This document shows positions 9,601 to 16,199 of a DNA stretch of 64,000 nt, piece after piece; position 1 is the first letter of the stretch, and each line of letters opens with the position of its first letter. The notes under the pieces are model-generated. The model did not search any database, was not told the origin of the DNA, and worked only from the letters and a program-made list of their open reading frames with translations. Source of the DNA: Pseudomonadota bacterium (GTDB taxonomy: Bacteria; Myxococcota_A; Polyangia; Polyangiales; Polyangiaceae); the NCBI GenBank assembly GCA_023398955.1, contig JAEWRL010000176.1, forward strand, positions 1 through 64,000, written 5' to 3'. A program made the translations under genes and the position numbers.

Positions 9601-11016
9601 CACGTTACGCCAATCATCGAGCAACGAAGGATCGTCCCGCAGGTCTTGCTCGAGATTCGACGGGACCAGGTTGCGGTGGATGGCGTCGACGATGGCCGTG
9701 AAGAAGGACTCTGGAGGCACGTCGAGGAGCGCCTCGAGGGAGCTCCCGACACCAAGGCGAACGAGCGCGTACATGGCGTCTGCGCGCATCGCTTGGCTGA
9801 GGACGAGCGCCGGGGTCTCGTCGTTGATGGCGTACGCGATGAGCCACGCCTTGACGAAGGCGCGCACGATGAGCTCGCTTTGTCCCACGGAGAGCGCCAC
9901 GAAGGAGAGGTACTCCGGGCGAGCATCGAGCTGCTCGAGGGTGGTCCTCGGGGTCGTCCCCAGGCACTCCCAAAGGGCGTCATAGATCCGGGTGTACTCT
10001 GAGTCGGTGCTGGAGGCCTCCTTGTCGACGAGGAGGTTCACCTCCTGTTCGACGGCCGCGTTGAAGATGATTTCGGACGCCTTGAGCACCTTGGCAGTGG
10101 ATCCGGTCCCCTCCTTGGCGTAGACGAGGAGGTTGATCTGGCCCGCGGGCGTTCCGCAGGTGAAGTCGTCTCCCTCCGTGAACGGGGGATCGTAGCGGAT
10201 CTCGTAGTCCCCCGCGCCGTCGCTCTGCACGGCCTCGCCCAGCTGCGTTTCACCGATGCCGTCCTCGGTCCAGCCAAGGTGGTAGGCCTCGACCCAGACG
10301 CCCGAGACGGGGAGGCCGAGCTTGTTGATGACGGCGCCGAAGACGCGCCGGCTCGTGCCGTTGCTGCCGAGCACCTCGATGTCGAGCACGTAGTTCTGGG
10401 TAGCGTCGGAGGTCACTCTTTCGGCCACGACGACTCCGCCCGCATCGTAGACCCGCACCACGAGGTTAGGCGTGCTGTGGCTACCGCCGTTCGACTGGAA
10501 CTCGGTGCTCGTGTAGGTAATGGTGTAGACGCCGTCGCTGCCCAGGGTCGCCTCACTCCCGAGCTGGACCTCCGAGTCGTTGGTGACGTCGAATGCGCGG
10601 ACCATTCCAGGGCTGTATGGAGTGCCGTCCTGACGGTGGACGTGCCCGCTGACGGTCCAGGTAGTTGGCGTATCGCCAACGAGGACCGCGCCGACGCCTA
10701 TCGTGATCCGGACCGTAGCCCCGCTCGGAATTTGGTCGAAGACCTGGGTGCTGTGGACTATCTGCTCTTGAACGCTGAACACCTCGAAGCGCAGGTTTGG
10801 ACGACCCCGGCTCAGGAATACGGCGCGGTTCTGCATGTACACTGGCATCCATCCGCCCGTCGCAGGGTTGAAGCCGCTCTCCCCCTCCCACGTACTGACG
10901 TTATTGTAGACGTCGTAGGCGCGAACCCGAGCGATCTCGTTCTGGTTCGGGCGAGTGCCGTTCGGCCAGTAGAGCTCGATATTGATGAAGTACGGATCTG
11001 GTACTGGCATGGACAT
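628..11016 (-). CDS. Giant Tc-toxin A-subunit-like protein (TcA/TcdA family)
   Basis: 3,462 residues, about 900 more than typical TcdA. TcA proteins form a pentameric prepore that binds a target cell and injects the toxin held by TcB-TcC. Visible parts: two transthyretin/carboxypeptidase-regulatory-like beta domains (about 109-330); a VRP1-type region with the CACEHC...LSPGAYLVDLLEF signature (about 830-855); an ABC-toxin N-terminal-type segment (about 1925-1990, SVQLFVERVFLGLE); a neuraminidase-like region from about 2005; a Tyr-rich tract (about 2417-2447); the NIDGVKRQLPLFQPPIDP segment (about 2740-2770); a long coiled coil (about 2805-2890) and hydrophobic pore-type segment (about 2930-2960); and a C-terminal TcB-binding-type domain (about 3120 onward, FDLDFPGQYFRRIK). 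There is no signal peptide, as is usual for Tc toxins. A GGAGGGAAGAGGG ribosome-binding site precedes the ATG. No TcB or TcC gene is in the window. The family call is strong; the target is unknown. Confidence 0.9.
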   Translation of the reverse strand: MSMPVPDPYFINIELYWPNGTRPNQNEIARVRAYDVYNNVSTWEGESGFNPATGGWMPVYMQNRAVFLSRGRPNLRFEVFSVQEQIVHSTQVFDQIPSGATVRITIGVGAVLVGDTPTTWTVSGHVHRQDGTPYSPGMVRAFDVTNDSEVQLGSEATLGSDGVYTITYTSTEFQSNGGSHSTPNLVVRVYDAGGVVVAERVTSDATQNYVLDIEVLGSNGTSRRVFGAVINKLGLPVSGVWVEAYHLGWTEDGIGETQLGEAVQSDGAGDYEIRYDPPFTEGDDFTCGTPAGQINLLVYAKEGTGSTAKVLKASEIIFNAAVEQEVNLLVDKEASSTDSEYTRIYDALWECLGTTPRTTLEQLDARPEYLSFVALSVGQSELIVRAFVKAWLIAYAINDETPALVLSQAMRADAMYALVRLGVGSSLEALLDVPPESFFTAIVDAIHRNLVPSNLEQDLRDDPSLLDDWRNVLAYFMTQMPAEGEEGTWQQALLNLVYPDDAARQTQVVGIYFDYQGDFTGFLEELTEKPGFSAADAENLRFVFELYDAVGRFFPTVAAVYPDKVHRGWVTVRDLGRVGELDGPGNPATDRASRGWTYYAAQAATLNGNAYPPGVPGRTNEERNKIYAARLYELFGNLGGTSRFTDEAATYASANSDDELAEVLEFFADNPDFDLEIGNIDNYLASLPADSTKPSDAVVERIKQIQRVYRLTEDFTAAQALVDAGLDSAVAIAKTKEDEFVTAHAETLGGLTAATRIHRTATQYASEVLYTAVQYNQQLNATGSGTALPNGVNVSLLISPLTCYQDNVSEPEDSSIKKLPNWITLLGDLNKCACEHCQTVLSPGAYLVDLLEFVEGVPRNQLFIRRPDLQHIEITCPNTNRVLPYIDLVNELLEGLVSPLAFTLPSSLGSTTAVVDALNALVSGVPNALATDIYAAFGTRGFVLTPFARFKRIREPATPYEENQEWIVEDESWRFTIRGPSSGQFSVTPTPQTSATNESLDVFPEHVNLGAYDILAAARFPFNLPLDLGREEVDILLRQKNAYRHEVLEAFSTADFADKLQDPAIAIAFLALSGSEAAAILADPLAGPPIWTYWGFNLTIAQAAQPVTIRRPDKPTLEITGTWEALMSRMPVFLHRSGLDYQQMLDLLDTEFVHTDAADHAAELNGLGLPRRLHVVVGDIGDAIECNYNEYQIAHLNVASLRRISFFIRLWRKLGWSMRELDRYLMAREGNVVPSSLTQVSVFKRLATILNLSPVELLAFFGDIDTRRTDRQKKSLFDEVFLDAGKDQPEYAAMQTIVAGGAIVTDPNETDLDLKTYLQGALELRRAEMDRLWWEVIERPTSGTVPVYRDLDLASLSRMYREARLARALRITISDLYDLLALIGVSPFEVPASVPWLVHACQSIGEIQRLLASGLAPADVRYTLRHEDASGRAVTLPTEQVDAIYTQVSRAAATLAEARASDPNPDATTLGASLAQVMPMNRVARAIEVIDGPPAQPEDPAQLPAWEALVAEQRTAGEEFANKYFADFLPPEGTERDAFFDFLFQYSQDNTAPVRYARVWQLLNRAVERSVVDRAIRELCAELSGLDPVRIDQLLAQGLSSTGPEATAAQEWQRLLSGGLLRRVDGTTASAVGRLVIPRDGDTTIYVVASGPGAESATITVSAPGLAAPGPAIIDTEEHETRIPIRAGALKAGTSYVIEIELPASLSLSLELEVGNADPVPAAPSDLIGPLEAAYQKLVKAAGLVQALSITESELGYLLSQLDPMGPSFLLDRLPLSPPTGDLPVTWEELGELIDLLNLNRSVALKEGTLIELWQDPEGPLDAKALAERTDWLEADITAIWELFPTSPTPPAWNSPELWYVLRACMSVVRRLDLPAAQIREQLVSETPSIAVALALRSTYRARFSRGTWRDAFKPLRDKLRQRQRDALVGYLTSEAVAGPSDSPAYHFFDANDLYAHLLVDPLMEPDTLISRLKLALNSVQLFVERVFLGLESADALAKLDELKEEWEWMRSYRVWEANRKVFLYPENWIEPELRDDKTPFFKELEGELLEDEISHEKGLRALTSYMEKLVEVSNLEVSGAYAEPVGSGPYDFILHVVARTRSRPASFYYRTFQAKQAYHGDWTPWRKIDLEIDAEVVQPGVFNGRLFLFWPQVLLKQQPQLSDSSRTTEDNINQQKAQYQNEIRLMWSEYLAAQNKWHKPRLSKGKVMDSDIQGPYGRAVGDDQPHTEHYHLRINETGNELISVGVVRSQHPTAANQGSLGLKQLGKFALRFNGHDSFDPEVLPLNVGANYPVGTLVQHNAAIESSIVIQGELAADRLKFYDSEPFLDRTPSTFRIVPTNLGLVGAAQHEPFFYETDTKSFFAFSRGVYVAAGFDREQVLRASFQTFNHPQAREIQTRLHRDGPPGIMNRLTEALPESENYYYNYSDYHANYYYNYYGNLYLGYHIAGDPLAWGTTQRKFEIEFEPGTSSVQKPYPLPTVEFGYGTPFGIYNWELFFHLPMLVADRLRQDLKFEDAMNWYHFVFDPKQELNKYEQHRRFVDDLPAGCRYWNFLPFFANQDATQSLREALGLGRELSPYERADLTALIDEWRRNPFNPHLIARRRVVAYQKNVVMKYLDNLISWADELFRRDSFESINQATQLYILADELMGDRPQIVDPLLREPRYTYRELQQMPLDDFSNAMVDLEYQVISNREHIKKINVDRLAQANAQVRNLALKTAYFRVPRNERLNHYWDTVQDRLFKIRNSMNIDGVKRQLPLFQPPIDPALLVKAAAAGIDLGSVLSQLNAPLPLYRFSIWMQKAMDLCNEVKSFGGALLSALEKKDAEALQLLRQRHEIRMLELARKVRERQIEEAQENIVALELSQTLAQERYDEYRKRERINANERQQISHTEVANTLETIQGGLHALSAAFSPIPDADVGIVGILPLGNANFKIGTAMVGIANASAAILGTVAGHFRGQANLAGIAAGHERRWEEWKLQERLAQKETGQIGQQIIAANVRLAIAEKELENHDQQVQHAEEIQDYLREKFTNRELYQWMVTQLSRSYQEVYKLAHDVAKTAERALQFELGLSCTEYIQFDYRDSLRQGLLAGEKLSNDLKRMDIAYLELNKREFEINKPISLASINPEALQTLRETGVCNFELPEILFDLDFPGQYFRRIKTVRLTIPCVTGPHTSVSAKLSLVGSAIRKDPMPGESYPYEGYDDTRFIHDLGGIQSIATSTAQGDAGLFELNFRDERYLPFEGAGAISRWRLELPTAARQFDYRTISDVVIQLSYTARDSGGLLRQKAEETIETALNGILQAVVDSDQGMVRVISMKREFPGVLQRLLASNAPVRFALTPEHFPYLLRDGNYSMTLTATGGGAADIGVHVLFKPGATLPSNAALDLAVNPEVPSADPPENTLGALDDNGISQTTLPHSAELLSDWRPETWELRQAQLTPDLIDDIALILRYTVTAPPPSP

Positions 11017-12050
11017 CGTGAATCCCTCTTCCCTCCACGCGGACTCCGCGGAGGATACCTTTCCTCGAACAAAGCGTGCGCCGAGCGGTATGCTCAGCAG
11101 AAACCCTCAGGGGACGCCCCGAACGTACGAGAATAGGGCGCTGCAGAGCCACGCAAGCGACGTGACCATTCCCTCTCATGACGTTTTACGGATATCGACT
11201 CAGTCGCGTCCTGCGACGCGCGGTCTCTAAAGTGCGAAAGTCAGCAGGACTAAGCCAGCTAACCCCTCCGCTGCGATCCCTCGGGTGGCGCAGCGGTCCC
11301 ACGACCTCTCCCCACTACTTCATCGAGATGCGACGCCTTATCCAGACATGACGGGGCCCCTTTCCCAGTACGCGACGTGTAGGCAGGAGACCACGGGGAG
11401 CATGAAGCGTCAAGCACAATCACACAAGGCCTCGTTCGACTCATTTGCATAGAGTCTCCATGGATCACGAGCCAGTGCGCTCGTGATGTAATCCTCTAGA
11501 ATTGCTCGATGTTGGCGCTCCTCGCGATGATCTCCAATCGTCAACGACATAGTGATGAGCGGACAATGATGCACCGGTGTTTGCCGATGGACACATCGGG
11601 GTATGTGGGAGGCCACTGAAGTCTTTACTATTGGAACTGCCGAACCCCAGACCACCGGGGCGCCTGCGGCTGTCCTCGATGCGCGTCGCGCCGACGATGA
11701 GCTTGCGGCAGGGTCATGACACTGCTCAAATGGTGAGGTGTCCAGCTGCGCGGAGAGCCCCTCCGGTACGGCCTTGGCGCGGGATGACGGGCGGCGGCGC
11801 TCCCGCCCTCAAGCTCGGGGCTTCGACGGCGCACCGGAGCGGGCAGCAGGTCGAAGCCGCAGCACTCCGAGCAGCGCTACCAGGTGCCTGGTTGCGCGAC
11901 CAGTCGACGTCGCGTTGTGCCTCGTCTGTTACGGCGCAGTGCGCACGAAGGCCCCACCGCCTCCTCGACGACCCCCCTGAAACGAGCCCCATGAGACCTG
12001 GCGCGAGCGTTGCACCGGCATCCTCCAAGGGATCAACCGTGGAGTAAAGC
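11017..12050. other. 1 kb region without a convincing gene
   Basis: Between the start of the TcA-like gene and hsp20. Short frames exist on both strands, but none has family-like sequence, a good ribosome-binding site and coding-like composition together. It must hold the promoters of both flanking genes. I see two hairpins: one at 11464-11487 (listed separately) and CGCGTC-CTGC-GACGCG at 11205-11220. No tRNA, repeat array or insertion-sequence end is visible. The size suggests either regulatory DNA or a decayed gene too diverged to recognise. Confidence 0.6.
11464..11487. repeat. Perfect inverted repeat, ATCACGAG/CTCGTGAT
   Basis: Two 8-base arms with an 8-base spacer, about 450 bases upstream of the TcA-like start. 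It has no T-tract, so it is more likely an operator or a chance hairpin than an intrinsic terminator. Confidence 0.4.
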
Positions 12051-12614
12051 ATGGCGACGCAGCAACAATCAAAGGAACCGAGCGCTGATGGTGATGGGAC
12101 GAAGCGCAGTCCGTCGCGGGCACGGGAGGAAGCGCTTACTCGTGGGCGCGAGTACCTCACTGCGGGCCCGCTCGCCTTGATGCGCAGGGTGAGCGAGGAT
12201 ATGGATCGCCTTGTTGCTGGCGTCCTCGGCGCGGGCGGCTCGCGTTGGGAGGACTGGCAGGGTCACTTGGGTTTCAAGTCTTGGCCGGAGATCGACGTGA
12301 CGCACAGCGGTGACAAGCTCATCGTGCAGGCCGATGTCCCCGGGCTCGGAAAGGACGACGTCCAGGTCGAGGTTCGCGACAATGAGCTCTGCATTTCTGG
12401 CGAGCGCCGCAGCGAGTCCGAACGCACCGAGGGCCACTTCTATCGCAGCGAACGCAGCTATGGTCGATTCTGTCGCACCATCCCACTCCCCGAAGGAGCA
12501 AACGTCGATACCGCGTCCGCGACCTTCGAGAACGGAGTGCTCAGGGTAGAGATCGATGCGCCCCAGGGGCAGCAGACTCGGTCGAGACGGATCGAGGTGA
12601 AGGGAGGCCACTGA
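12051..12614 (+). CDS. Hsp20/alpha-crystallin small heat-shock protein
   Basis: 187 residues. ATP-independent holdase chaperone that binds unfolding proteins in the cytoplasm. The N-terminus carries the GPLALMRRVSEDMDRLVAG segment common in bacterial Hsp20, followed by an alpha-crystallin domain (about 80-180) that starts WPEIDVTHSGDKLIVQADVPG, contains ELCISGERR, and ends with FENGVLRVEID, the conserved strand. Length fits the family. GGAG lies about 7 bases upstream of the ATG. It converges with the small membrane protein that ends 22 bases away. I cannot see a CIRCE element or a clear heat-shock promoter in the upstream region. Confidence 0.93.
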   Translation: MATQQQSKEPSADGDGTKRSPSRAREEALTRGREYLTAGPLALMRRVSEDMDRLVAGVLGAGGSRWEDWQGHLGFKSWPEIDVTHSGDKLIVQADVPGLGKDDVQVEVRDNELCISGERRSESERTEGHFYRSERSYGRFCRTIPLPEGANVDTASATFENGVLRVEIDAPQGQQTRSRRIEVKGGH

Positions 12615-12635
12615 CCGAGCGCGCCACCGTATGGT

Positions 12636-13079
12636 TCAGTTCCAATGCCGACGTCTGCGGATTCGCTCCTCTTCGTCCTCGGGCTCCTCGGGGTCCTCGG
12701 CGGAGTAACGGTACCCCTGACGGGAGGCCTTGCACTGGCTCGTCTTGCTATAGCCGTAGATGGCGGAAGTGACGAAGAGCGTAGTCAAGGCGAGACCCGC
12801 CGTGATGTCTACGGGGCGGGAGATGGGGGCATCCTTATAAACCTCATCGCTTGCTACGAAAGCGGACCCGGTACGGAATATTTGATACCCGCCGATGACG
12901 GTATCGATGATCGGTGCAGCCTTGCTGGTAGTGCAAGAATCCCCCTTTGCGCCTCGCGAGCTACCCGAGCTGGAAGGTGGCGTCACGAAAATGAAGGAAC
13001 AGCCGAGTTGGGCCAGGGCTAGGGCCAGGATCGATGTTATCGTCAATCTGCATGCACGGAGGAGATGCGGTTGGAGCAT
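12636..13079 (-). CDS. Small exported or membrane-anchored protein, unknown function
   Basis: 147 residues from the ATG at 13079, chosen because it follows AGAGG and begins a hydrophobic leader (LTITSILALALAQLGC). The Cys could be lipidated, but Gln at -3 makes the lipobox weak. A Ser-rich stretch follows, then a second hydrophobic segment (DITAGLALTTLFVTSAIYGYS), then a charged tail with Glu/Asp runs and an Arg cluster before RHWN. The pattern suggests an envelope protein with one membrane-embedded segment and a short tail. I do not recognise the family. It is the last member of a minus-strand series of envelope genes and converges with hsp20. Confidence 0.65.
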   Translation of the reverse strand: MLQPHLLRACRLTITSILALALAQLGCSFIFVTPPSSSGSSRGAKGDSCTTSKAAPIIDTVIGGYQIFRTGSAFVASDEVYKDAPISRPVDITAGLALTTLFVTSAIYGYSKTSQCKASRQGYRYSAEDPEEPEDEEERIRRRRHWN

Positions 13080-13257
13080 GGTGCCTCTGTCCTGGAGCCC
13101 GAGTCTCGCGGCTCGGGAAGCTCGGCGAACCCGAGAACGCGGAGCCCGAGGATCACTCAGGAGTCCCAAAGGCCATGGGCCCGCCACCGAGGCAATAGGC
13201 AATTTGTTGGGCCGTTGGGCCGCGAGGTGACACGCGCGGCCCGGTCCGCCCTGCCTC

Positions 13258-14115
13258 TCACTCCTCGGCGCATGCCGTGAGGCAGCAAGGCCCGCTGCCG
13301 TCACGGAGCCGCGCGGGGTCCGCATCGAGGGTGGACGCTGCCGCCCCGCAGGCTTTCACCTCATCGAGGCAAGCCTGGGTCTGATCCTGGATTCGAGTCT
13401 GATCCATCTCCCCGGAGCGCTGTGCCTCGGCGGGCTCTCCGTCTTGGATCTCGGTGGGTTCGCCCTGCTGGGTTTGAGTCTGTTCGGTGGGTTCGCCCTG
13501 CTGGGTTTGAGTCTGTTCGGCGGGTTCGCCCTGCTGGGTCTCTGTCGGTTCACTGCCGTCTCCCTGCTGGTCCGCCGTCTGTCTCTGCCCTGCGGCGCGC
13601 ACCTGGAGTGCCGCACCGTTCGCTACCTTGGCTCCGCAGGCGGTATCCAGGTCTCCGCAGAGCTGGACCATCGGCTCCTCTCCCTCGCCGCTGCCCGCTG
13701 CGTGCAACATGCACCGCCGAACCTCCTGACCGCATTCGACGACGCTGCTGCGTGCGAGGTCCGCTGCCTCGGACATCCGTCGGCAGGAGACGACCTCCTC
13801 ATCACAAGCGCCACCCTTGCATTGCTGTGCGTGTTGCCAGCAACTCACGGCTTCCGTGCGCACGCCTTCCAGGCTCGCGCGGAGACCATCGCAGCTGGCT
13901 TCTAGACCTGCACAGGCGGCTCCGCCTCCCTCGGCAGCGTCCTGACAGCCGCTTGCTTCGGCTTGGCACGCTCGAACGGCTTCGCTATCCGCCTCTTCGA
14001 GCGCCTTGATCGCCTGTTCCGCTTCGCTCAAGGCCAAGGAAGAGTCGTTGCCGCTGCAAGCCATGAGGGCCAGAGCCGATGCCAGTGCCGAAATCCATAC
14101 CGTTCCTCGTGTCAT
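13258..14115 (-). CDS. Cys-rich lipoprotein with tandem Gln/Glu/Pro repeats
   Basis: 285 residues. A lipoprotein signal (ALASALALMAC) is followed by about 130 residues with many cysteines in spaced pairs (for example CKGGACDEEVVSC and CGQEVRRC), predicted helical and probably disulfide-linked. A low-complexity linker then contains 11-residue repeats of the type QTQQGEPTEQT, and a short C-terminal Cys segment ends CCLTACAEE. AAAGGAG lies 7 bases before the ATG, so the start is secure. It follows the TPR/beta-barrel gene by 88 bases on the same strand, so it is probably part of the envelope operon led by the ECF sigma factor. Function unknown; a structural or stalk-like surface lipoprotein is a guess. 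Confidence 0.75.
   Translation of the reverse strand: MTRGTVWISALASALALMACSGNDSSLALSEAEQAIKALEEADSEAVRACQAEASGCQDAAEGGGAACAGLEASCDGLRASLEGVRTEAVSCWQHAQQCKGGACDEEVVSCRRMSEAADLARSSVVECGQEVRRCMLHAAGSGEGEEPMVQLCGDLDTACGAKVANGAALQVRAAGQRQTADQQGDGSEPTETQQGEPAEQTQTQQGEPTEQTQTQQGEPTEIQDGEPAEAQRSGEMDQTRIQDQTQACLDEVKACGAAASTLDADPARLRDGSGPCCLTACAEE
13453..13551. repeat. Three tandem 33-bp repeats inside the Cys-rich lipoprotein gene
   Basis: Units at 13453-13485, 13486-13518 and 13519-13551. The first two are identical and the third differs at a few positions. The unit is a multiple of three, so copy-number change would keep the frame. Confidence 0.9.
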
Positions 14116-14203
14116 TGATTCACTCCTTTGTCGGGTCGCGCGCGTCGCGTCGCGCCTGCATAGGAGTGGACGGAGCTTCGGTCCGTCGAGTTCCCTATTT
14201 CAT

Positions 14204-16189
14204 TCAAAAGTCCAGGGCCACGCCCGTTTCCACGAGGTGCTGATCGAATGCGCGGTCCGCATAGTCCAAGGCGTGAGCCGGATCCTCGGGATCGTAGGCC
14301 ATGTTGGAGTCACTGAGCAGCCAGCGGTAGCCTGCCAAGACGCTCCAGGTGCCCGCGTCGTCCAGCCGCCACTCGAGGCCGGTGCCTAACCTGAAGCGGT
14401 GATCCTCCCGCAGCTTGCGCGAAACGCTGGCAATGGTGGAGATGTAGCTCTCCGCCGCATAGCGCCGGTACTCGTAACCGCTCCGCAGGGCGAGCTTGAG
14501 CCGAGCCGTCGGGTACCACGACAGGGTGGCGTCGATGCGGGGTGCCGTGTAGGCGAGGGGGATCTCATAGGTGGCGCCAGCGCAGCGTCCTCGGGAGCAG
14601 ACAGAGTAGTCCTGCGGCGTTACCGGAAGGTGCTTCGTTCCCCAGCCTTCGTAGCGGAACCCAGCGCTCGCACCGAGCGCCACGTGCCTCCAGTGCCGGG
14701 TGTGCCGTAGCCGTGCTTCCCACCGAGGTCCGCTCAGGTACGTCCAACGGCCTCCGCCTTCGACCCAGGCGCCGCGTAACTCGATGCGGGATTCGTTGGC
14801 TTCCGACCAACGCCGCGCAAGCTCGAGCCCCGCCCAGGTCTCGTTGGACAAGAGCTCCTGCAGTTCACGGCCCGTCCATCGCCAGGTTCGGCTCAACGAC
14901 CCCGCGAGCAGCCAGCTCCGACTGAGCCCCTGATGAAGCCCCACCCCCAGCTCATGCGACTGCAGGCTATTGTCGCGGGCCGAGTCGGAGAGAAGCCACA
15001 GCCATTCGGGGGTGTAGAAGGGCCTCACGACAGTTTTCCCAGCGAGACTCCAGCCGTATCCGACCTCGCCGAGTGCCCCGAGCAATGTCGAGCCGGAGCC
15101 GCTCGTTCCAGTCGGGTTCGCGGCGTTTCCGGCGCCGGATTGTATGGGATTGGAGTCGAACCCAGCCGTGACCTGTAGCCATCCACCCCACCCGGACGTG
15201 GGCACGAGCGGGTTGTGGGCCAGGATTTTCTCGCCGGGTTCCAGGAGTTCTGGAGGGATTCCGTTCGCTCTCGCCCTCGCGAAGTACGCCTCCGCCGCCT
15301 CTGGTTCGCGGCGAGCCAGTTCGGCTCGCGCCAGGAGCTCGTAGCTCGCCGCGTCGTTCGGGTCGAGCTCCAAGGCCCGCAGGACGTGATCCCGAGCCAG
15401 CTCGTAACGTTCGAGCGCCAGCGCGGCGACGCCTGCCGAGTAGTGCAGCGCGGCACGTTCCGAGCTTTGGCCGCCCTTCGCGAGCGCCAGAGCGCGCTCC
15501 ACCGCTCTCAGAGACGTGGCGAAGTCGCGCGCTCGGAGAGCTCGCGTCGCGTCGCGGCTCGCCGCGACGTAGGCTCTGGTCCGCTGCTGCTCGCGGCGTT
15601 CCGCGGCAATACCCCGCCGGAGCTCCGCGAGAGCCTGGTCTAACTCGCTGTGGCCTCGCCGTGGCGGCTCAGGGCCCGCCTGCTCACGTTGGTCATCTTC
15701 GGACTCGGCGAGGAAGGTCTCGACGGCAGTCAGCAAATTGGCCGCGATGTCGAGCCGATGCCCCGCAAGGGCGGCGATCCCAGCCTGGGCCGTGGCCAGC
15801 CCTCGTTGACTGTCGTCGAGCGCGGCAGCTTGGACGAAGCGCTGTTCCGCCTCGTGGTAGCGCCCGAGCTCCATGAGACAGGCGGCCGCGTTGAAGTGTA
15901 ACGTCGCACGTGCGGGTCCTCGGTCGGTGCGCATGTCGGTGCTGCCGTCCGCCTCGGCATCCAGCAGCGCGAGGGCTGCTTCGAAATGCTGCAAAGCCTC
16001 GTCGAAGTTGCCCTCCTCGAAGGACTGCGCACCCCGGGTGGCCCGTACCTCGTAGCCACCCACCTGCTGCGCAGTCGCCCCTTCGAGGTTGGGGAGGGCC
16101 ACGGCGTTGTTGGCCAAGGCCGAGTGCGTGGAGAGAAGGAGCGCTCCCAGCACCAAACCCTCTGCTGCCCTCGACTGGCGTACCATCAT
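14204..16189 (-). CDS. TPR-periplasmic/outer-membrane beta-barrel protein
   Basis: 661 residues. Signal peptide ending SALA, then TPR helices (about 45-320; for example FDEALQHFEAALALLD and YELARDHVLRALELDPNDAASYELLARAEL), then from about 333 a region of alternating strands with many aromatics (VTAGFDSNPIQ, WLWLLSD, YRWLLSDSN) that ends in a terminal Phe (GVALDF). This is the architecture of TPR-plus-barrel outer-membrane proteins such as the SlipAM and PgaA/BcsC types, which export lipoproteins or polysaccharide. Which of these applies cannot be decided. The gene starts 10 bases after the anti-sigma stop, so it is very likely co-transcribed with the sigma/anti-sigma pair. Export of the neighbouring lipoproteins is a reasonable inference. 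Confidence 0.8.
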   Translation of the reverse strand: MMVRQSRAAEGLVLGALLLSTHSALANNAVALPNLEGATAQQVGGYEVRATRGAQSFEEGNFDEALQHFEAALALLDAEADGSTDMRTDRGPARATLHFNAAACLMELGRYHEAEQRFVQAAALDDSQRGLATAQAGIAALAGHRLDIAANLLTAVETFLAESEDDQREQAGPEPPRRGHSELDQALAELRRGIAAERREQQRTRAYVAASRDATRALRARDFATSLRAVERALALAKGGQSSERAALHYSAGVAALALERYELARDHVLRALELDPNDAASYELLARAELARREPEAAEAYFARARANGIPPELLEPGEKILAHNPLVPTSGWGGWLQVTAGFDSNPIQSGAGNAANPTGTSGSGSTLLGALGEVGYGWSLAGKTVVRPFYTPEWLWLLSDSARDNSLQSHELGVGLHQGLSRSWLLAGSLSRTWRWTGRELQELLSNETWAGLELARRWSEANESRIELRGAWVEGGGRWTYLSGPRWEARLRHTRHWRHVALGASAGFRYEGWGTKHLPVTPQDYSVCSRGRCAGATYEIPLAYTAPRIDATLSWYPTARLKLALRSGYEYRRYAAESYISTIASVSRKLREDHRFRLGTGLEWRLDDAGTWSVLAGYRWLLSDSNMAYDPEDPAHALDYADRAFDQHLVETGVALDF

Positions 16190-16199
16190 CGTGCTCTAG

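Noticed and set aside
7999..10002. 667-codon plus-strand frame opposite the TcA-like gene
   Set aside because: Antisense shadow of the same kind; composition mirrors the reverse complement of the toxin codons.
11577..12047. Plus-strand frame of 156 codons before hsp20
   Set aside because: Random-looking Pro/Arg/Ser text, no ribosome-binding site, no family resemblance.
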